From assembly GCA_013152205.1 (NCBI GenBank), contig JAADGV010000050.1, positions 57,321-121,320 on the forward strand: DNA of 64,000 bases, given 5' to 3'. Source of the DNA: Planctomycetota bacterium. GTDB taxonomy: Bacteria > Planctomycetota > Planctomycetia > Pirellulales > Lacipirellulaceae. The notes below the pieces were generated by a model. That model had not been told where the DNA came from. It searched no databases and worked only from the letters and a program-made list of their open reading frames with translations. Shown here piece by piece: positions 8,073 to 16,696 of this stretch. Every line of letters starts with the position of its first letter. The stretch's first letter is position 1. A program made the position numbers and the translations under genes.

Positions 8073-8426
8073 CTAGAGAACCGCCAGAGCGTCAGCTTCG
8101 CTATCCTTGATCCGAAACAATTTATCCAGGTTGGTAATTGCGAAAACCTGAAAGATTTCGGGAGAAATATTTGTGAGTATCAACTCGGCATCGTGCCGTT
8201 TCGATTTCTTTTCAAAGGTGATTAGCTTTCCTAGCGCAGCACTGGAAAGAAACTCGACATTAGAAAAGTTTAACACCATCTTCTGGCAGTTGTCTTTCTC
8301 GACCAGATCGAACAGTTCTTGCCCAAGCTCCTGAATGGCTTCGGGGTCGATGATTTTCTGATCTTTGAAACGAATCACACTTACGTTGGACGATTCGCTA
8401 ACTTCGATACGGCGGTAAGTACCCAT
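8073..8426 (-). CDS. STAS-domain anti-sigma factor antagonist
   Basis: 117-residue single STAS domain of the RsbV/SpoIIAA type. The segment NFSNVEFLSSAALGKLI holds the Ser-Ser pair at the end of the loop where the partner kinase phosphorylates. When dephosphorylated such proteins sequester the anti-sigma kinase and free the sigma factor. It is followed on the same strand by a matching kinase gene. Planctomycete genomes carry many orphan STAS genes, but this kinase neighbour makes a genuine partner switch likely. Confidence 0.9.
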   Translation of the reverse strand: MGTYRRIEVSESSNVSVIRFKDQKIIDPEAIQELGQELFDLVEKDNCQKMVLNFSNVEFLSSAALGKLITFEKKSKRHDAELILTNISPEIFQVFAITNLDKLFRIKDSEADALAVL

Positions 8427-8589
8427 ACTCGAAATTCTACCGATAGAAATGAACCACTGTTAGCCGCTGTCGGCGGGGTGCTGGCGACACGTTCGACGCA
8501 TCTCCCAACCACATCAACCTTCAGCTCTCGATGATATCCGGCCAGTACCAAGTGTCAAGTCGCCGGAGCAGGGAGACAGCAAAGTCGGT

Positions 8590-8885
8590 ACGATCGACCA
8601 AAGTTTAGGAAAAAAGAATAACCACAGAGGACACGGAGGGACACAGAGAAAAGCTATTTTTCAGGTCTCTGTGTTACTAACGATTCAAATTTACGTAGCG
8701 ACCAAATTTTTTGCTGATTGGGCCATTAAAGAGAGGACTTTCGCAAAGGCGCTAAGGCGTAAAGAATGGGGGAAATAATCCTTATAAGCTCTCGTGTGTG
8801 GCACCGTAAGGTAATCGGATCTCGCAGAGACATCCTTTTCTTGTTTCCTTTGCGACTTATCGCCTTTGCGAAAAATTTCTACCTG
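8590..8885. repeat. Intergenic repeat cluster
   Basis: Three pieces without a convincing gene. First, gaccaaagtttaggaaaaaagaataaccacagaggacacggagg, which matches the right arm of the palindrome near 53.5 kb in inverted orientation. Second, a long inverted repeat: tttcgcaaaggcgctaaggcgtaaag ... ctttgcgacttatcgcctttgcgaaa. The second word recurs at about 18.0 kb. The region separates the STAS pair from the next envelope gene. Confidence 0.75.
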
Positions 8886-8948
8886 TTTGATGGTGGCTCT
8901 GCCACGTTGTGTTCGCGTATGTTGGCATAGGAGTCGAGGTCGCCTGGA

Positions 8949-9392
8949 TCACTCGCTAAGTTGATCTGGTGCTGGTGGCTGAGCGGCAGATTTGTAGACG
9001 GCTCGGCTTATCAAAAGGAAGTTTCGGTTCATGAATTCGGTTACGGTCCCACTTACGCTCCACATGAGACGCTTCGACTCGTCGGCACCTTTTAGTGTGC
9101 GAGCTATCCGCTCGAGATTGAGGTTCGACAAACCGCCGAACTCTTGTCCATCGTCGGTGACGAAGGTTGCCCCGTCGCCATCTTGTCGAAAGTGTCCGAC
9201 CACATCAACAATCAGAGTGCCTTCGCGGAGGCGACGTTGCGAGTCTCCCTCTTCGGAGTCCAATAAAGCTCTGGCAGACGACGGTGTCCCAAAGTCATCC
9301 GGCGCAGCGTTTGTCGTGCTAAACTGGGCAGCACCGACTACTGCTATTACGCACAAAGCGACACCGCCCCAACGATAGACTTGTGTTGGCAT
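8949..9392 (-). CDS. Small secreted protein of unknown function
   Basis: 147 residues with a signal peptide or membrane anchor (GGVALCVIAVVGAAQFSTTNA). The mature part has REGTLIVDVVGHFRQDGDGATFVTDDGQEF and ends WSVSGTVTEFMNRNFLLISRAVY, a beta-strand-rich pattern that I have seen described only as conserved hypothetical in planctomycetes; an OB-like fold is a guess. An AGGA precedes the ATG. It lies 60 bp upstream... of nothing on its own strand and 61 bp downstream of another small membrane protein gene (9453-9740), so the two may form a unit involved in the envelope. Confidence 0.7.
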   Translation of the reverse strand: MPTQVYRWGGVALCVIAVVGAAQFSTTNAAPDDFGTPSSARALLDSEEGDSQRRLREGTLIVDVVGHFRQDGDGATFVTDDGQEFGGLSNLNLERIARTLKGADESKRLMWSVSGTVTEFMNRNFLLISRAVYKSAAQPPAPDQLSE

Positions 9393-9452
9393 AACTACAG
9401 ATTCCTATGTCGTTGCTGAACGGATGCTAGTTGCTCGCAAGGCCTGCAATAG

Positions 9453-9740
9453 CTAGGAGCCTGGCCTCTTCATCGCCAAGCTGTGTAATATCAGGACCGA
9501 ACCGACCGAGATTAAACACCAACCAAGCCACTCGGGCGGTTTGATGACCTTTCGTTGCAAATTTCCCGTATCACTGGCGAGCGATACCATCAGGCCCTCT
9601 GCTGCCGTCGATCTAGTCCGCTCGGCTAGAAATCGTGTTGCTTCGTCCGTCAGGACATAGGTGCTAACCATACGGAGCTGTACACCCATGAGCACAATCA
9701 CTACGCCCAGAAAAAAGTATTGATTGCGATTGAATTCCAC
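9453..9740 (-). CDS. Small two-helix membrane protein of unknown function
   Basis: I start this at GTG (VEFNRNQYFFLG) because a strong AAGGGGTGA ribosome site precedes it and the peptide then opens directly with a membrane helix (FFLGVVIVLMGVQLRMV); the ORF-track start adds 32 unlikely residues. A second helix lies near the C-terminus (WLGWCLISVGSVLILHSLA). The stretch between, about 45 residues, is predicted to be on one face of the membrane. Similar N-termini are common in planctomycete hypothetical proteins. It probably precedes the 8949-9392 gene in one transcript. Confidence 0.7.
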   Translation of the reverse strand: MEFNRNQYFFLGVVIVLMGVQLRMVSTYVLTDEATRFLAERTRSTAAEGLMVSLASDTGNLQRKVIKPPEWLGWCLISVGSVLILHSLAMKRPGS

Positions 9741-10132
9741 GTAGTCACCCCTTGTTGATTTGGGCCTGCAAAGATACGAGGAGCGATAAACTTGTTTTTC
9801 AACAGCGCACTGGCAGCCGAAAACGAGCGTTCGCACGTCATTGCTCAGTATCGAGTCGTCTACCCGTGCTTCTGCATCGAACCGTCCGCTTTAGCAATCG
9901 TGTCGATCGTAGGGCTGTCAGCGCAAGAAACGGACATGCCGATTACTGCTATTTTTTCGTCAACCTATCGATGGCGATGTTGGTTGTACGGCGTCGATTT
10001 TTCAATTTCTATGGGATTTAAGGGCTAGAACGCCTTGCCCTTTTCTGTTCGCAAGAGTGCTCTGCGCGAGAATGTTGTGGCCGATACCGCTAACGAATCC
10101 ACTTTGGGATCATAGTGACTCTCGGGTAAGGG
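9741..10132. other. Intergenic, no supported gene
   Basis: About 390 bp between divergently placed ends. Two overlapping plus-strand ORFs of 78-89 codons exist but show no family signature, weak initiation and arginine-rich or low-information composition. I see no strong hairpin and no repeat family here. Confidence 0.5.
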
Positions 10133-11998
10133 CTACTCAACCGTTACGCTTTTTGCCAAATTGCGCGGTTTGTCGACATCGCAGCCGCGTACTAGGGCGA
10201 TGTGGTACGCCAGTAGTTGCAGCGGTATCGAGGCGACAATCGGTTGCAGGAAGTCGGCGACCGCGGGCACAAGTAATACGTCGTCGGCGATGTCGGTGAC
10301 GCGGCTGTCGATATCGTCGACCACGGCAATCACTGGCCCACCGCGGGCTTTGATTTCTTCGAGATTGGCGATGACTTTGTCGTAGACGGCTCCTTTGGGA
10401 ACGATAAATACGCTAGGCGTGTGTTCATCGACCAAGGCAATCGGCCCATGCTTCATTTCTGCCGCAGGATACCCCTCGGCGTGGATGTAGCTGATTTCTT
10501 TGAGTTTGAGTGCCCCTTCCAATGCGGCTGGGAAATTGTACTGTCGGCCCAGGTATAGGAAGTTGTTGCAGTGCGCATATTTTTCGGCGATGCGGCGTGT
10601 TTCGTCATGCGTCTCGAGTGCTTGTTCGATTTGGTTGGGCAACGCTTCTAACTCGGCAATGATGTTCAGCCCTGCCTCGTAGCTAAGATGGTGCAGTCGG
10701 CCAAAGTACAAAGCCAACATCGACATCACTACGCATTGCGAAGTAAAGGCTTTGGTCGAAGCGACGCCAATTTCTGGACCCGCGTGCAGATAGATCCCGC
10801 CATCGGCTTCCCGGGCGATCGTGCTGCCAACGACATTGCAAATGGCCATGGTGGCATGGCCTTTGCGTTTCATCTCGCGCAGTGCTGCCAGCGTGTCGAT
10901 CGTCTCGCCGCTTTGAGTCAGAGCAAACAGCAGAGTTTGCGGAGACAACGGCGGGTTGCGATAGCGAAGTTCGCTTGCATATTCCACTTCGACCGGAATA
11001 CGAGCCAAGGATTCGATCATGTACTCGCCCACGAGCGACGAGTGCCAACTGGTTCCGCACGCGGTCAACACAAATCGCTGCACGGATTGCAACTGTTGGG
11101 CGGTAAGGTTCAAACCGCCGAAGACGGCCGTCGCTGCATCTTTGTCGAGCCTGCCGCGGACGGCATTGCGCACTGATTCGGGTTGTTCGAAAATCTCTTT
11201 GAGCATGTAGTGAGCGTAGCTGCCGAGATCGATATCGGTGCTTTCAATTTCAAGCAATTTCACGTCATGGTGCACATCCCCTTGATCGCGATGGATCACG
11301 CGAATTGCCTCAGGGGTGATGACCGCGATTTCATGGTCGGCCAGATAAACGATTTTGTCGGTATGCCCCGCCAAGGGCGAGCCATCGCTGGCAATAAAGT
11401 GTTCGCCATCACCAACGCCGATAACTAGCGGGCTACCCAATCGGGCGACGACGATTGCTTCGGGCCAATCGCGAAATACGATCGCCAAGCCGTAGGTGCC
11501 GCGCAGTTGTAAGAGGGCGTTTTGTACGGCCTCGACTAACGGAGCGTAGGGATCGATCGAGTCGTGAACTTCGGCAGGCAGATTTTCAAGCTCGGTGGCG
11601 ATCAAGTGCGCTACCACTTCGCTATCCGTCGCAGAATGAAATTCGCAACCTTGCTCGACAAGCCGCTCTTTGATGGCCCGAAAATTCTCGATCACGCCGT
11701 TGTGAACCAGCGCCAACTTTTTGTTTCCGCCAAAATGAGGGTGAGCATTTTCATTGGTTGCCTTGCCATGGGTCGCCCAACGGGTGTGGCCGATGCCGAT
11801 CGAGCCGGGGGTTGGGGAGTCGACAAGTGCCCGAGACAAATCCTCCACTCGCCCTGCCGTCTTGGTCACCGAGAGTCGGCCCGCTTCAAGCGTCGCCAAG
11901 CCTGAGCTGTCGTACCCTCGGTACTCAAGCCGTCGCAAACCTTCGAGTAAGAAGTCTGAGGCTTCGCCTCGACCCACGTATCCAACAATGCCACACAT
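10133..11998 (-). CDS. glmS: Glutamine-fructose-6-phosphate aminotransferase (isomerizing)
   Basis: Makes glucosamine-6-phosphate from fructose-6-phosphate and glutamine, the entry to UDP-GlcNAc. Full length (621 residues). The N-terminal class-II amidotransferase domain starts with the catalytic MCGIVGYVG (Cys after the initiator Met), with RWATHGKATNENAHPH. Two SIS domains follow, with TACGTSWHSSLVGEY, ALTQSGETIDTLAAL and SYIHAEGYPAAEMKHGPIAL; the C-terminus is the usual KPRNLAKSVTVE. A GGAAA lies 7 bp before the ATG. No glmS ribozyme is evident upstream, in line with its restriction mostly to Firmicutes. The pathway partners are at 29.8 kb and 42.4 kb in this window. Confidence 0.97.
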   Translation of the reverse strand: MCGIVGYVGRGEASDFLLEGLRRLEYRGYDSSGLATLEAGRLSVTKTAGRVEDLSRALVDSPTPGSIGIGHTRWATHGKATNENAHPHFGGNKKLALVHNGVIENFRAIKERLVEQGCEFHSATDSEVVAHLIATELENLPAEVHDSIDPYAPLVEAVQNALLQLRGTYGLAIVFRDWPEAIVVARLGSPLVIGVGDGEHFIASDGSPLAGHTDKIVYLADHEIAVITPEAIRVIHRDQGDVHHDVKLLEIESTDIDLGSYAHYMLKEIFEQPESVRNAVRGRLDKDAATAVFGGLNLTAQQLQSVQRFVLTACGTSWHSSLVGEYMIESLARIPVEVEYASELRYRNPPLSPQTLLFALTQSGETIDTLAALREMKRKGHATMAICNVVGSTIAREADGGIYLHAGPEIGVASTKAFTSQCVVMSMLALYFGRLHHLSYEAGLNIIAELEALPNQIEQALETHDETRRIAEKYAHCNNFLYLGRQYNFPAALEGALKLKEISYIHAEGYPAAEMKHGPIALVDEHTPSVFIVPKGAVYDKVIANLEEIKARGGPVIAVVDDIDSRVTDIADDVLLVPAVADFLQPIVASIPLQLLAYHIALVRGCDVDKPRNLAKSVTVE

Positions 11999-12257
11999 GC
12001 GATTTCCAAGTTCTTGCTATCGATTCCATGGGTGCTAGCACAAGCCGCGAGGTTTCCCGGCGTGTGTTCCTACTGGCAGGGTAGCAGTTTGGGCGAAATC
12101 GGGCCAACGGAGTTCTGCTGTTTCTCTGCAAAAATAGGGGATTCAGCGAATGTATGCCGGAAAGAGTTCGCTGACAGTTTGCCTCAATTGCCGTGGAGCG
12201 GTTTTGTAGATTTAGCTATTACTGATCGCCTCAATCCCTATTGCTAGAGTTCCGACC

Positions 12258-13028
12258 ATGACTTCACCTCGATCTACGAATAGCTGCACGCTGGTTATCC
12301 CGGCCCGACGACGCTCGACTCGGCTGCCGGATAAGCTCCTCTTGCGCGAGACGGGCAAGAGCGTTTTGCAGCATACCTATGAAGCTGCCTGTCAAACTCG
12401 TTGCCCAAGTGTGATTTTGATTGCCACGGACGACAACGAAATTGCAGCCGAGGCGCGGCGTTTTGGAGCCCAGGTGGTGATGACTAGCCCCGACTGTGCC
12501 AGTGGCACCGACCGCGTGGCTGAGGCAGTGCGCGACAGCGATCGATCAAGTGTTGTCCTCAACTTACAAGGTGACGAACCAGACATCGATCCACAAGCGG
12601 TTGACGCACTCATCGAGTCGCTGTGGGCCAATCCCTTGGCATCGATGGCAACACTCGCCACGCCGATCCATGATCGGACGTTGCTTGAAGACCCGGCATG
12701 TGTAAAGGTGGTGTTCGATTTTTCTGGGCAAGCGCTCTACTTTAGTCGCAATCCAATACCCCACGCCAGAGATTGGCAAGACGACTTGCTCGAAGCCACG
12801 CCGCCGCTGTTCTACCAGCACATCGGCGTCTACGCCTATCGGCGCGATCTCTTGCTGCGCATCGCTTCGTTGCCGCCTGGCCGCATGGAGCAGCTTGAAA
12901 AACTCGAACAATTGCGAGTTTTGGAAAACGGCGAGAAGATCATGATTACGGTCGTCGACGAGCCGTCCCGCGGAATCGATACGCCCGACGACTACGCGGC
13001 CTTCGTCTCGCGACGCCGGGCTGGCTAG
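12258..13028 (+). CDS. kdsB: 3-deoxy-manno-octulosonate cytidylyltransferase (CMP-Kdo synthetase)
   Basis: Activates Kdo as CMP-Kdo for inner-core lipopolysaccharide. 256 residues, the family's usual size. Signatures: IPARRRSTRLPDKLLL (nucleotide loop), TDDNEIAAEARRFG, MTSPDCASGTDRVAEA, LQGDEPDIDPQAVD, YFSRNPIPHAR, HIGVYAYRRDLLLRI and LEKLEQLRVLENG. Its presence supports a Gram-negative-type outer membrane with Kdo. No other Kdo or lipid A gene is adjacent. Confidence 0.95.
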   Translation: MTSPRSTNSCTLVIPARRRSTRLPDKLLLRETGKSVLQHTYEAACQTRCPSVILIATDDNEIAAEARRFGAQVVMTSPDCASGTDRVAEAVRDSDRSSVVLNLQGDEPDIDPQAVDALIESLWANPLASMATLATPIHDRTLLEDPACVKVVFDFSGQALYFSRNPIPHARDWQDDLLEATPPLFYQHIGVYAYRRDLLLRIASLPPGRMEQLEKLEQLRVLENGEKIMITVVDEPSRGIDTPDDYAAFVSRRRAG

Positions 13029-13105
13029 AGGCAGTAGTTCCAAGTTTGGTGTGCCTGATCGCACAGAACGCAAGCCTTTTACGCCAAAGGCGTTTCACAC
13101 CGTAG

Positions 13106-13137
13106 CCCAGGGTCGCCGCGCAGCGGCGCACCCTGGG
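13106..13137. repeat. GC-rich intergenic palindrome
   Basis: cccagggtcgccgc and gcgcaccctggg form a hairpin. It sits within 13029-13365, which also carries the short palindromes acgccaaaggcgt and aaccctgaaagggtt. This layered-palindrome style recurs at 32.2-32.5 kb. No gene is supported in the interval. Confidence 0.7.
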
Positions 13138-13365
13138 TTGCAGGTCTCCGAAAACCCCAACCCTGAAAGGGTTGTACAATCAGCGTACGATCGAAAAGAA
13201 TTGCCCAGAAAACGTGATGTTTCAACTTGTAGAACCCTTTCGGGGTATTCGCCTAATGGCGAGTCGTCTGGTTAGACCAAAACTTGGGACTGCTGAGTGC
13301 GGCTTTGCCACACAGTGCTTTGAGATAGGTATCGGTCGGAGCTTGTGTACCGTAAAATTGCACCG

Positions 13366-14379
13366 ATGGCTGATGCAACTTCCAAAATGCCCCTCCCGCT
13401 GCTCGTTACCGGTGTTGCCGGTGTTGCAGGGTACAATGCGCTGGCCTATTTTCAACAAAAATTCCCGGGACAAGTCGTTGGCATTCGGCAAAAAGACAAT
13501 TGGCCCCTCTCGGGACCAGGAATCGAAGCCTGCGATGCTGAAGATCGGGCGGGCTTAGCCAAACTCTTCGACCGTTATCAATTTCGCTCCGTGTTGAACT
13601 GCGCTGGCAATTGTGCGCTGCGCAGCTGCGAACTCGACTCTCGGCTAGCTTGGCGTACCAATGTCGAAGGGCTGGTCAGTTTGCTGTCGATTGTCGCGGA
13701 CGAGCCCGTGCGTTTGGTTCACACTTCGATCGACCTGGTTTTTGCGGGCCTCGATTCCTACCCAAGCGATTGGGCCGGTTACACCGAACAACAGACAACC
13801 GATCCCATCACGGTCTACGGAAAAACCATGGTTGCAGCAGAACGGTTGCTAGCCGATTGGATGCCGCAGGCGTGTGTGCTAAGAATCTCGTTGCCCATGG
13901 GAATAAGCTTCAACGGTCATGCTGGGGCCATCGATTGGATTCAATCGCGTTTTAAGAAAGGTCGCCCAGCGACGCTCTACTTCGACGAGGTACGCACTCC
14001 CACTTATGTCGACTGCCTAAATCGCGTTTACGAAAAATCGTTTCTCAGCAACCTCAGCGGGTTGCATCATGCCGGTGGCCCGCGGCAATTGTCGCTCTAC
14101 GAGATTGCTCAGGTGATTAACCGAGCGGGTGGCTACGATCCCGATTTATTGATGGGTTGCCCTCGGCTTGATGCAGGCCCCATCCCTCCGCGGGCTGGCA
14201 ACGTGACTCTCGATTCCTCGCAGCTTGCGCGAGAACTTGATTGCCTGCCATTCGATCCCTGGCCCCTCGACGAGGCCTTGGTGCCAACCCACAAACAATG
14301 GCACTACGAGCGAAATGGCAACCCAGGATCGCCAGAGCTACTGGCCGACGTGCTTTGCAACAACCCGCGGTTTTGCTAA
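13366..14379 (+). CDS. RmlD-like NAD(P)-dependent sugar reductase / epimerase family protein
   Basis: Extended short-chain dehydrogenase of the RmlD (dTDP-4-dehydrorhamnose reductase) group, 337 residues from the ATG I chose. The Rossmann motif is TGVAGVAG; CAGNCALRSCE and NVEGLVSLL are typical of RmlD; HTSIDLVFAG supplies the catalytic Ser region. In place of the YxxxK motif the sequence is YGKTM: the tyrosine is present but the lysine position is methionine. This suggests altered or lost reductase activity, or a MAT-beta-like non-catalytic role. The C-terminal part (PTYVDCLNRVYEKS, HHAGGPRQLSLYEIAQ) is the usual substrate domain. No rhamnose genes are adjacent, so the substrate is unknown. 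Confidence 0.8.
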   Translation: MADATSKMPLPLLVTGVAGVAGYNALAYFQQKFPGQVVGIRQKDNWPLSGPGIEACDAEDRAGLAKLFDRYQFRSVLNCAGNCALRSCELDSRLAWRTNVEGLVSLLSIVADEPVRLVHTSIDLVFAGLDSYPSDWAGYTEQQTTDPITVYGKTMVAAERLLADWMPQACVLRISLPMGISFNGHAGAIDWIQSRFKKGRPATLYFDEVRTPTYVDCLNRVYEKSFLSNLSGLHHAGGPRQLSLYEIAQVINRAGGYDPDLLMGCPRLDAGPIPPRAGNVTLDSSQLARELDCLPFDPWPLDEALVPTHKQWHYERNGNPGSPELLADVLCNNPRFC

Positions 14380-14382
14380 TTG

Positions 14383-14545
14383 ACTCAAACTGAAAACAAG
14401 GACAGAATTTTACCACGGAGTCACGGGGGACACAGAGTATTTCGAATTGAAAAAAGTCGAATCATACCCTACTCCAAATTGGATGGGGTGGCTGTTTTCT
14501 CAGTGTCCCCCGTGACTCCGTGGTTATTCTCTTTTCACTTTGAGT
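14383..14545. repeat. ~160-bp palindromic element, ccacggagtcacgg family, copy A
   Basis: Starts actcaaactgaaaac and ends ttttcactttgagt, a near-perfect 14-bp terminal inverted repeat. The interior pairs accacggagtcacgggggacac with gtgtcccccgtgactccgtgg around an AT-rich middle (cgaatcataccctact). Related copies: 28.26, 42.25, 46.89, 53.39 kb, and fragments at 8.6 and 17.94 kb. Confidence 0.9.
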
Positions 14546-14641
14546 AATTGAGTATGCTGCCGGACCGCCACGCAGTCCTGGGGACTCCGGAGGCAAGTGT
14601 GCCTCCGGCTATCAGTCAAGTCGCAATTTTGAAAGCGGCAC

Positions 14642-15166
14642 TTACGCTTGTCGCAAGCGTTCCCACATCAAAATTGCAACGATCGTTTTTGCGTCTTCAA
14701 TTTCGCCCCGTTCGACCATAGCAACGGCATCTTGCCAGTCGACAATCAAGTTTTCGATCTGTTCGCCCGCCTCGCGAGCCGGGGGGCCCTGCTGTAGACC
14801 TTCAGCCACGAACACATACATCCGCTCGTTAAGAATTCCCGGGGACATAAAAAACGCCGGCAGTTCCCGCCAGTTGTCGGCCGTATAGCCAGTCTCCTCT
14901 TGCAATTCGCGCGAGGCGGTAACCCCCGGCGGTTCGTTGGGGTCGATCGTTCCAGCGGGAAGTTCGATCAGCGTCTTAGAAACGGCAACCCGAAAGTTGC
15001 GGATCAAGCAGACACGGTTTTTTTCGAGCAAGGGGACAATCGTCACCGCCCCGGGATGTATGACGACTTGGCGTGCTACCGCAGGTCGATTGGGCCCTGT
15101 CTCGACAAATCGCTCCACGACGTCGAATCGAGGGGTTTTTAGGAGAATTTGTTCGTTGTCGGGCAT
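14642..15166 (-). CDS. NUDIX hydrolase, ADP-ribose pyrophosphatase type
   Basis: Hydrolyses nucleoside-diphosphate-linked compounds, most likely ADP-ribose. The NUDIX box reads GTIDPNEPPGVTASRELQEE followed by TGY, matching GX5EX7REUXEEXGU with the usual slight extension. N-terminal RVCLIRNFR and C-terminal FFMSPGILNERMYVFVAEGL are typical of the ADPRase group. I start at MPDNEQ because AGGAG lies just upstream; the ORF-track start adds 16 proline/serine-rich residues. Confidence 0.9.
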   Translation of the reverse strand: MPDNEQILLKTPRFDVVERFVETGPNRPAVARQVVIHPGAVTIVPLLEKNRVCLIRNFRVAVSKTLIELPAGTIDPNEPPGVTASRELQEETGYTADNWRELPAFFMSPGILNERMYVFVAEGLQQGPPAREAGEQIENLIVDWQDAVAMVERGEIEDAKTIVAILMWERLRQA

Positions 15167-15394
15167 GGCAGGGCTCCTGGAGGGCGGATTTTGAGGGGGG
15201 CTGGATCTGGGCACTCAAATTCTTTTCGTTAACTGGCGATTGTGCAAGCAGTTTCAACGGTCTCTATGGAAATCTGATGCGAGAAGCTGGCATTTACTGG
15301 CTACGGCGATTTGGAAAGGTTTGCCGAGTCTGCCAACCGTTGATAGTATATCTGTAACAAACCACGTCGTCTCAAAGCTGGCCTACGTGACATC

Positions 15395-16453
15395 ATGCTG
15401 AATCACTCGACCGAAAAATGGAGCTTACGTGTTGGACGCTGGCGCAATGTCGACCTGCGTCTGCACATTCAATTGCCGCTGCTGGCGTTAGTAGCCTTTA
15501 TGGCGGACCTCGCTGAGCCTTGGACGGTAATGTGGGCCCTCGTGGTGCTAGTCGTAAGCGTCGCCCTGCACGAAGTGGCTCGCGTCGTTGCAGCAGGTCG
15601 TGTGGGTGGCCACGCCACCTCGGTCGTTCTCGGACCAGTTGGCGGGTTGACGAAGCTTCACTTGCCAGTTGATCCACCTGCGCATTTGATCACCGCCCTT
15701 GTGGGGCCGATGGTTTTTTTCGTCCTGATGGTACTTGCCGGCTGTGGTTTGGCCTTGGCAGAAGATCGTCAGGTCCATCGACTTTTGCTAGACCCAGTTG
15801 CTCCGCCGATCGCTGTCGCGTTTAACGCCTCGACATTCCACACCGTTGGCCAGCTCGTTGTTTGGGTCAATTGGTGCTTGCTTCTCGTCAGCCTATTGCC
15901 AATCGAACCGTGCGCAGGAGCCGAGCTGTTGCGAAGCGTACTTTGGCCGATTGTTGGTAGGGCAAGCGCCCGAGTTGCTACCTCGCACTTTGCACTCGTA
16001 ACGGGAGCAATCCTGACACTAGTTGCGCTGGTACTACTTCAAAAGGAAAGCTCTACGGTAATGCTTAGCACTCATGTACCGGCGTGGTTCCCATTGGCGA
16101 TCGCCTCGGTTTTTCTACTCTACGGCGGCAGAAGAACTGCGACTACGCGGCGTTACGATGTCGGGATTGGTATCGATGAATTCGACTCGGACGACGAAGA
16201 ATGGCTAGCGAGCGAGTGGCTCGAGGACGACCGTGAAGCCGTGCTCGTCGAACATTTGCAAGACAAGCAACAAGAAGCTCTCGACCGTAAGCGTCGCCAG
16301 CGCGAAGCCAACGAAGATGCTCGCGTCGACGCCATTCTCGCAAGGCTGCGTGATTCTACTTTCGAGCAGCTTTCAGAAGAAGAACGAGCTACGTTGAAGC
16401 GAGCAAGTCGCCGATACCGCCAACGCCGCAACCAACCTAGCAATGACGAGTAG
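15395..16453 (+). CDS. M50 (site-2 protease)-like membrane protein with degenerate active site
   Basis: 352 residues with about six hydrophobic segments and a charged cytoplasmic tail (after ~250) rich in Glu, Arg and Lys that reads as coiled coil. The order of segments matches the M50 metalloprotease core: a helix with ALHEVARVVAAGRVGGHA where active enzymes have HExxH followed by small residues, then the GPVGGLTKLHLP membrane re-entry and LLPIEPCAGAELLRS where active enzymes have NLLPxxPLDGG. Both sites are altered: the second His is Arg, and the Asp of LDGG is not there. It is therefore predicted to be a pseudo-protease. Role unknown; the family seems widespread in planctomycetes. Confidence 0.75.
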   Translation: MLNHSTEKWSLRVGRWRNVDLRLHIQLPLLALVAFMADLAEPWTVMWALVVLVVSVALHEVARVVAAGRVGGHATSVVLGPVGGLTKLHLPVDPPAHLITALVGPMVFFVLMVLAGCGLALAEDRQVHRLLLDPVAPPIAVAFNASTFHTVGQLVVWVNWCLLLVSLLPIEPCAGAELLRSVLWPIVGRASARVATSHFALVTGAILTLVALVLLQKESSTVMLSTHVPAWFPLAIASVFLLYGGRRTATTRRYDVGIGIDEFDSDDEEWLASEWLEDDREAVLVEHLQDKQQEALDRKRRQREANEDARVDAILARLRDSTFEQLSEEERATLKRASRRYRQRRNQPSNDE

Positions 16454-16696
16454 TTCGTCCTCTCTATTCTATGGCCCCGTCATGCCAATATTTTGCGCTG
16501 CCCTCGCCGGGCGATTTTCACTATTGCGAGAGCAGGGCCTTTGCTCGCACAATCCGCATGACCGGTCTAATCGAAAACTACTCTGGTTTTACTCGGCTTC
16601 TATGAGCCTTGCAGCAGGCGACGTTTACTCTTGGCTCGTATGCTTGTGAAGAGTTCGCCTTGATAACTACTAGGGCATCTTTGCCCAGAGATTGCG

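Noticed and set aside
10020-10132. glmS-associated ribozyme
   Set aside because: The glmS leader on the minus strand (after 11998) shows no recognisable glmS ribozyme core, and the region near 10.1 kb is its 3' end.
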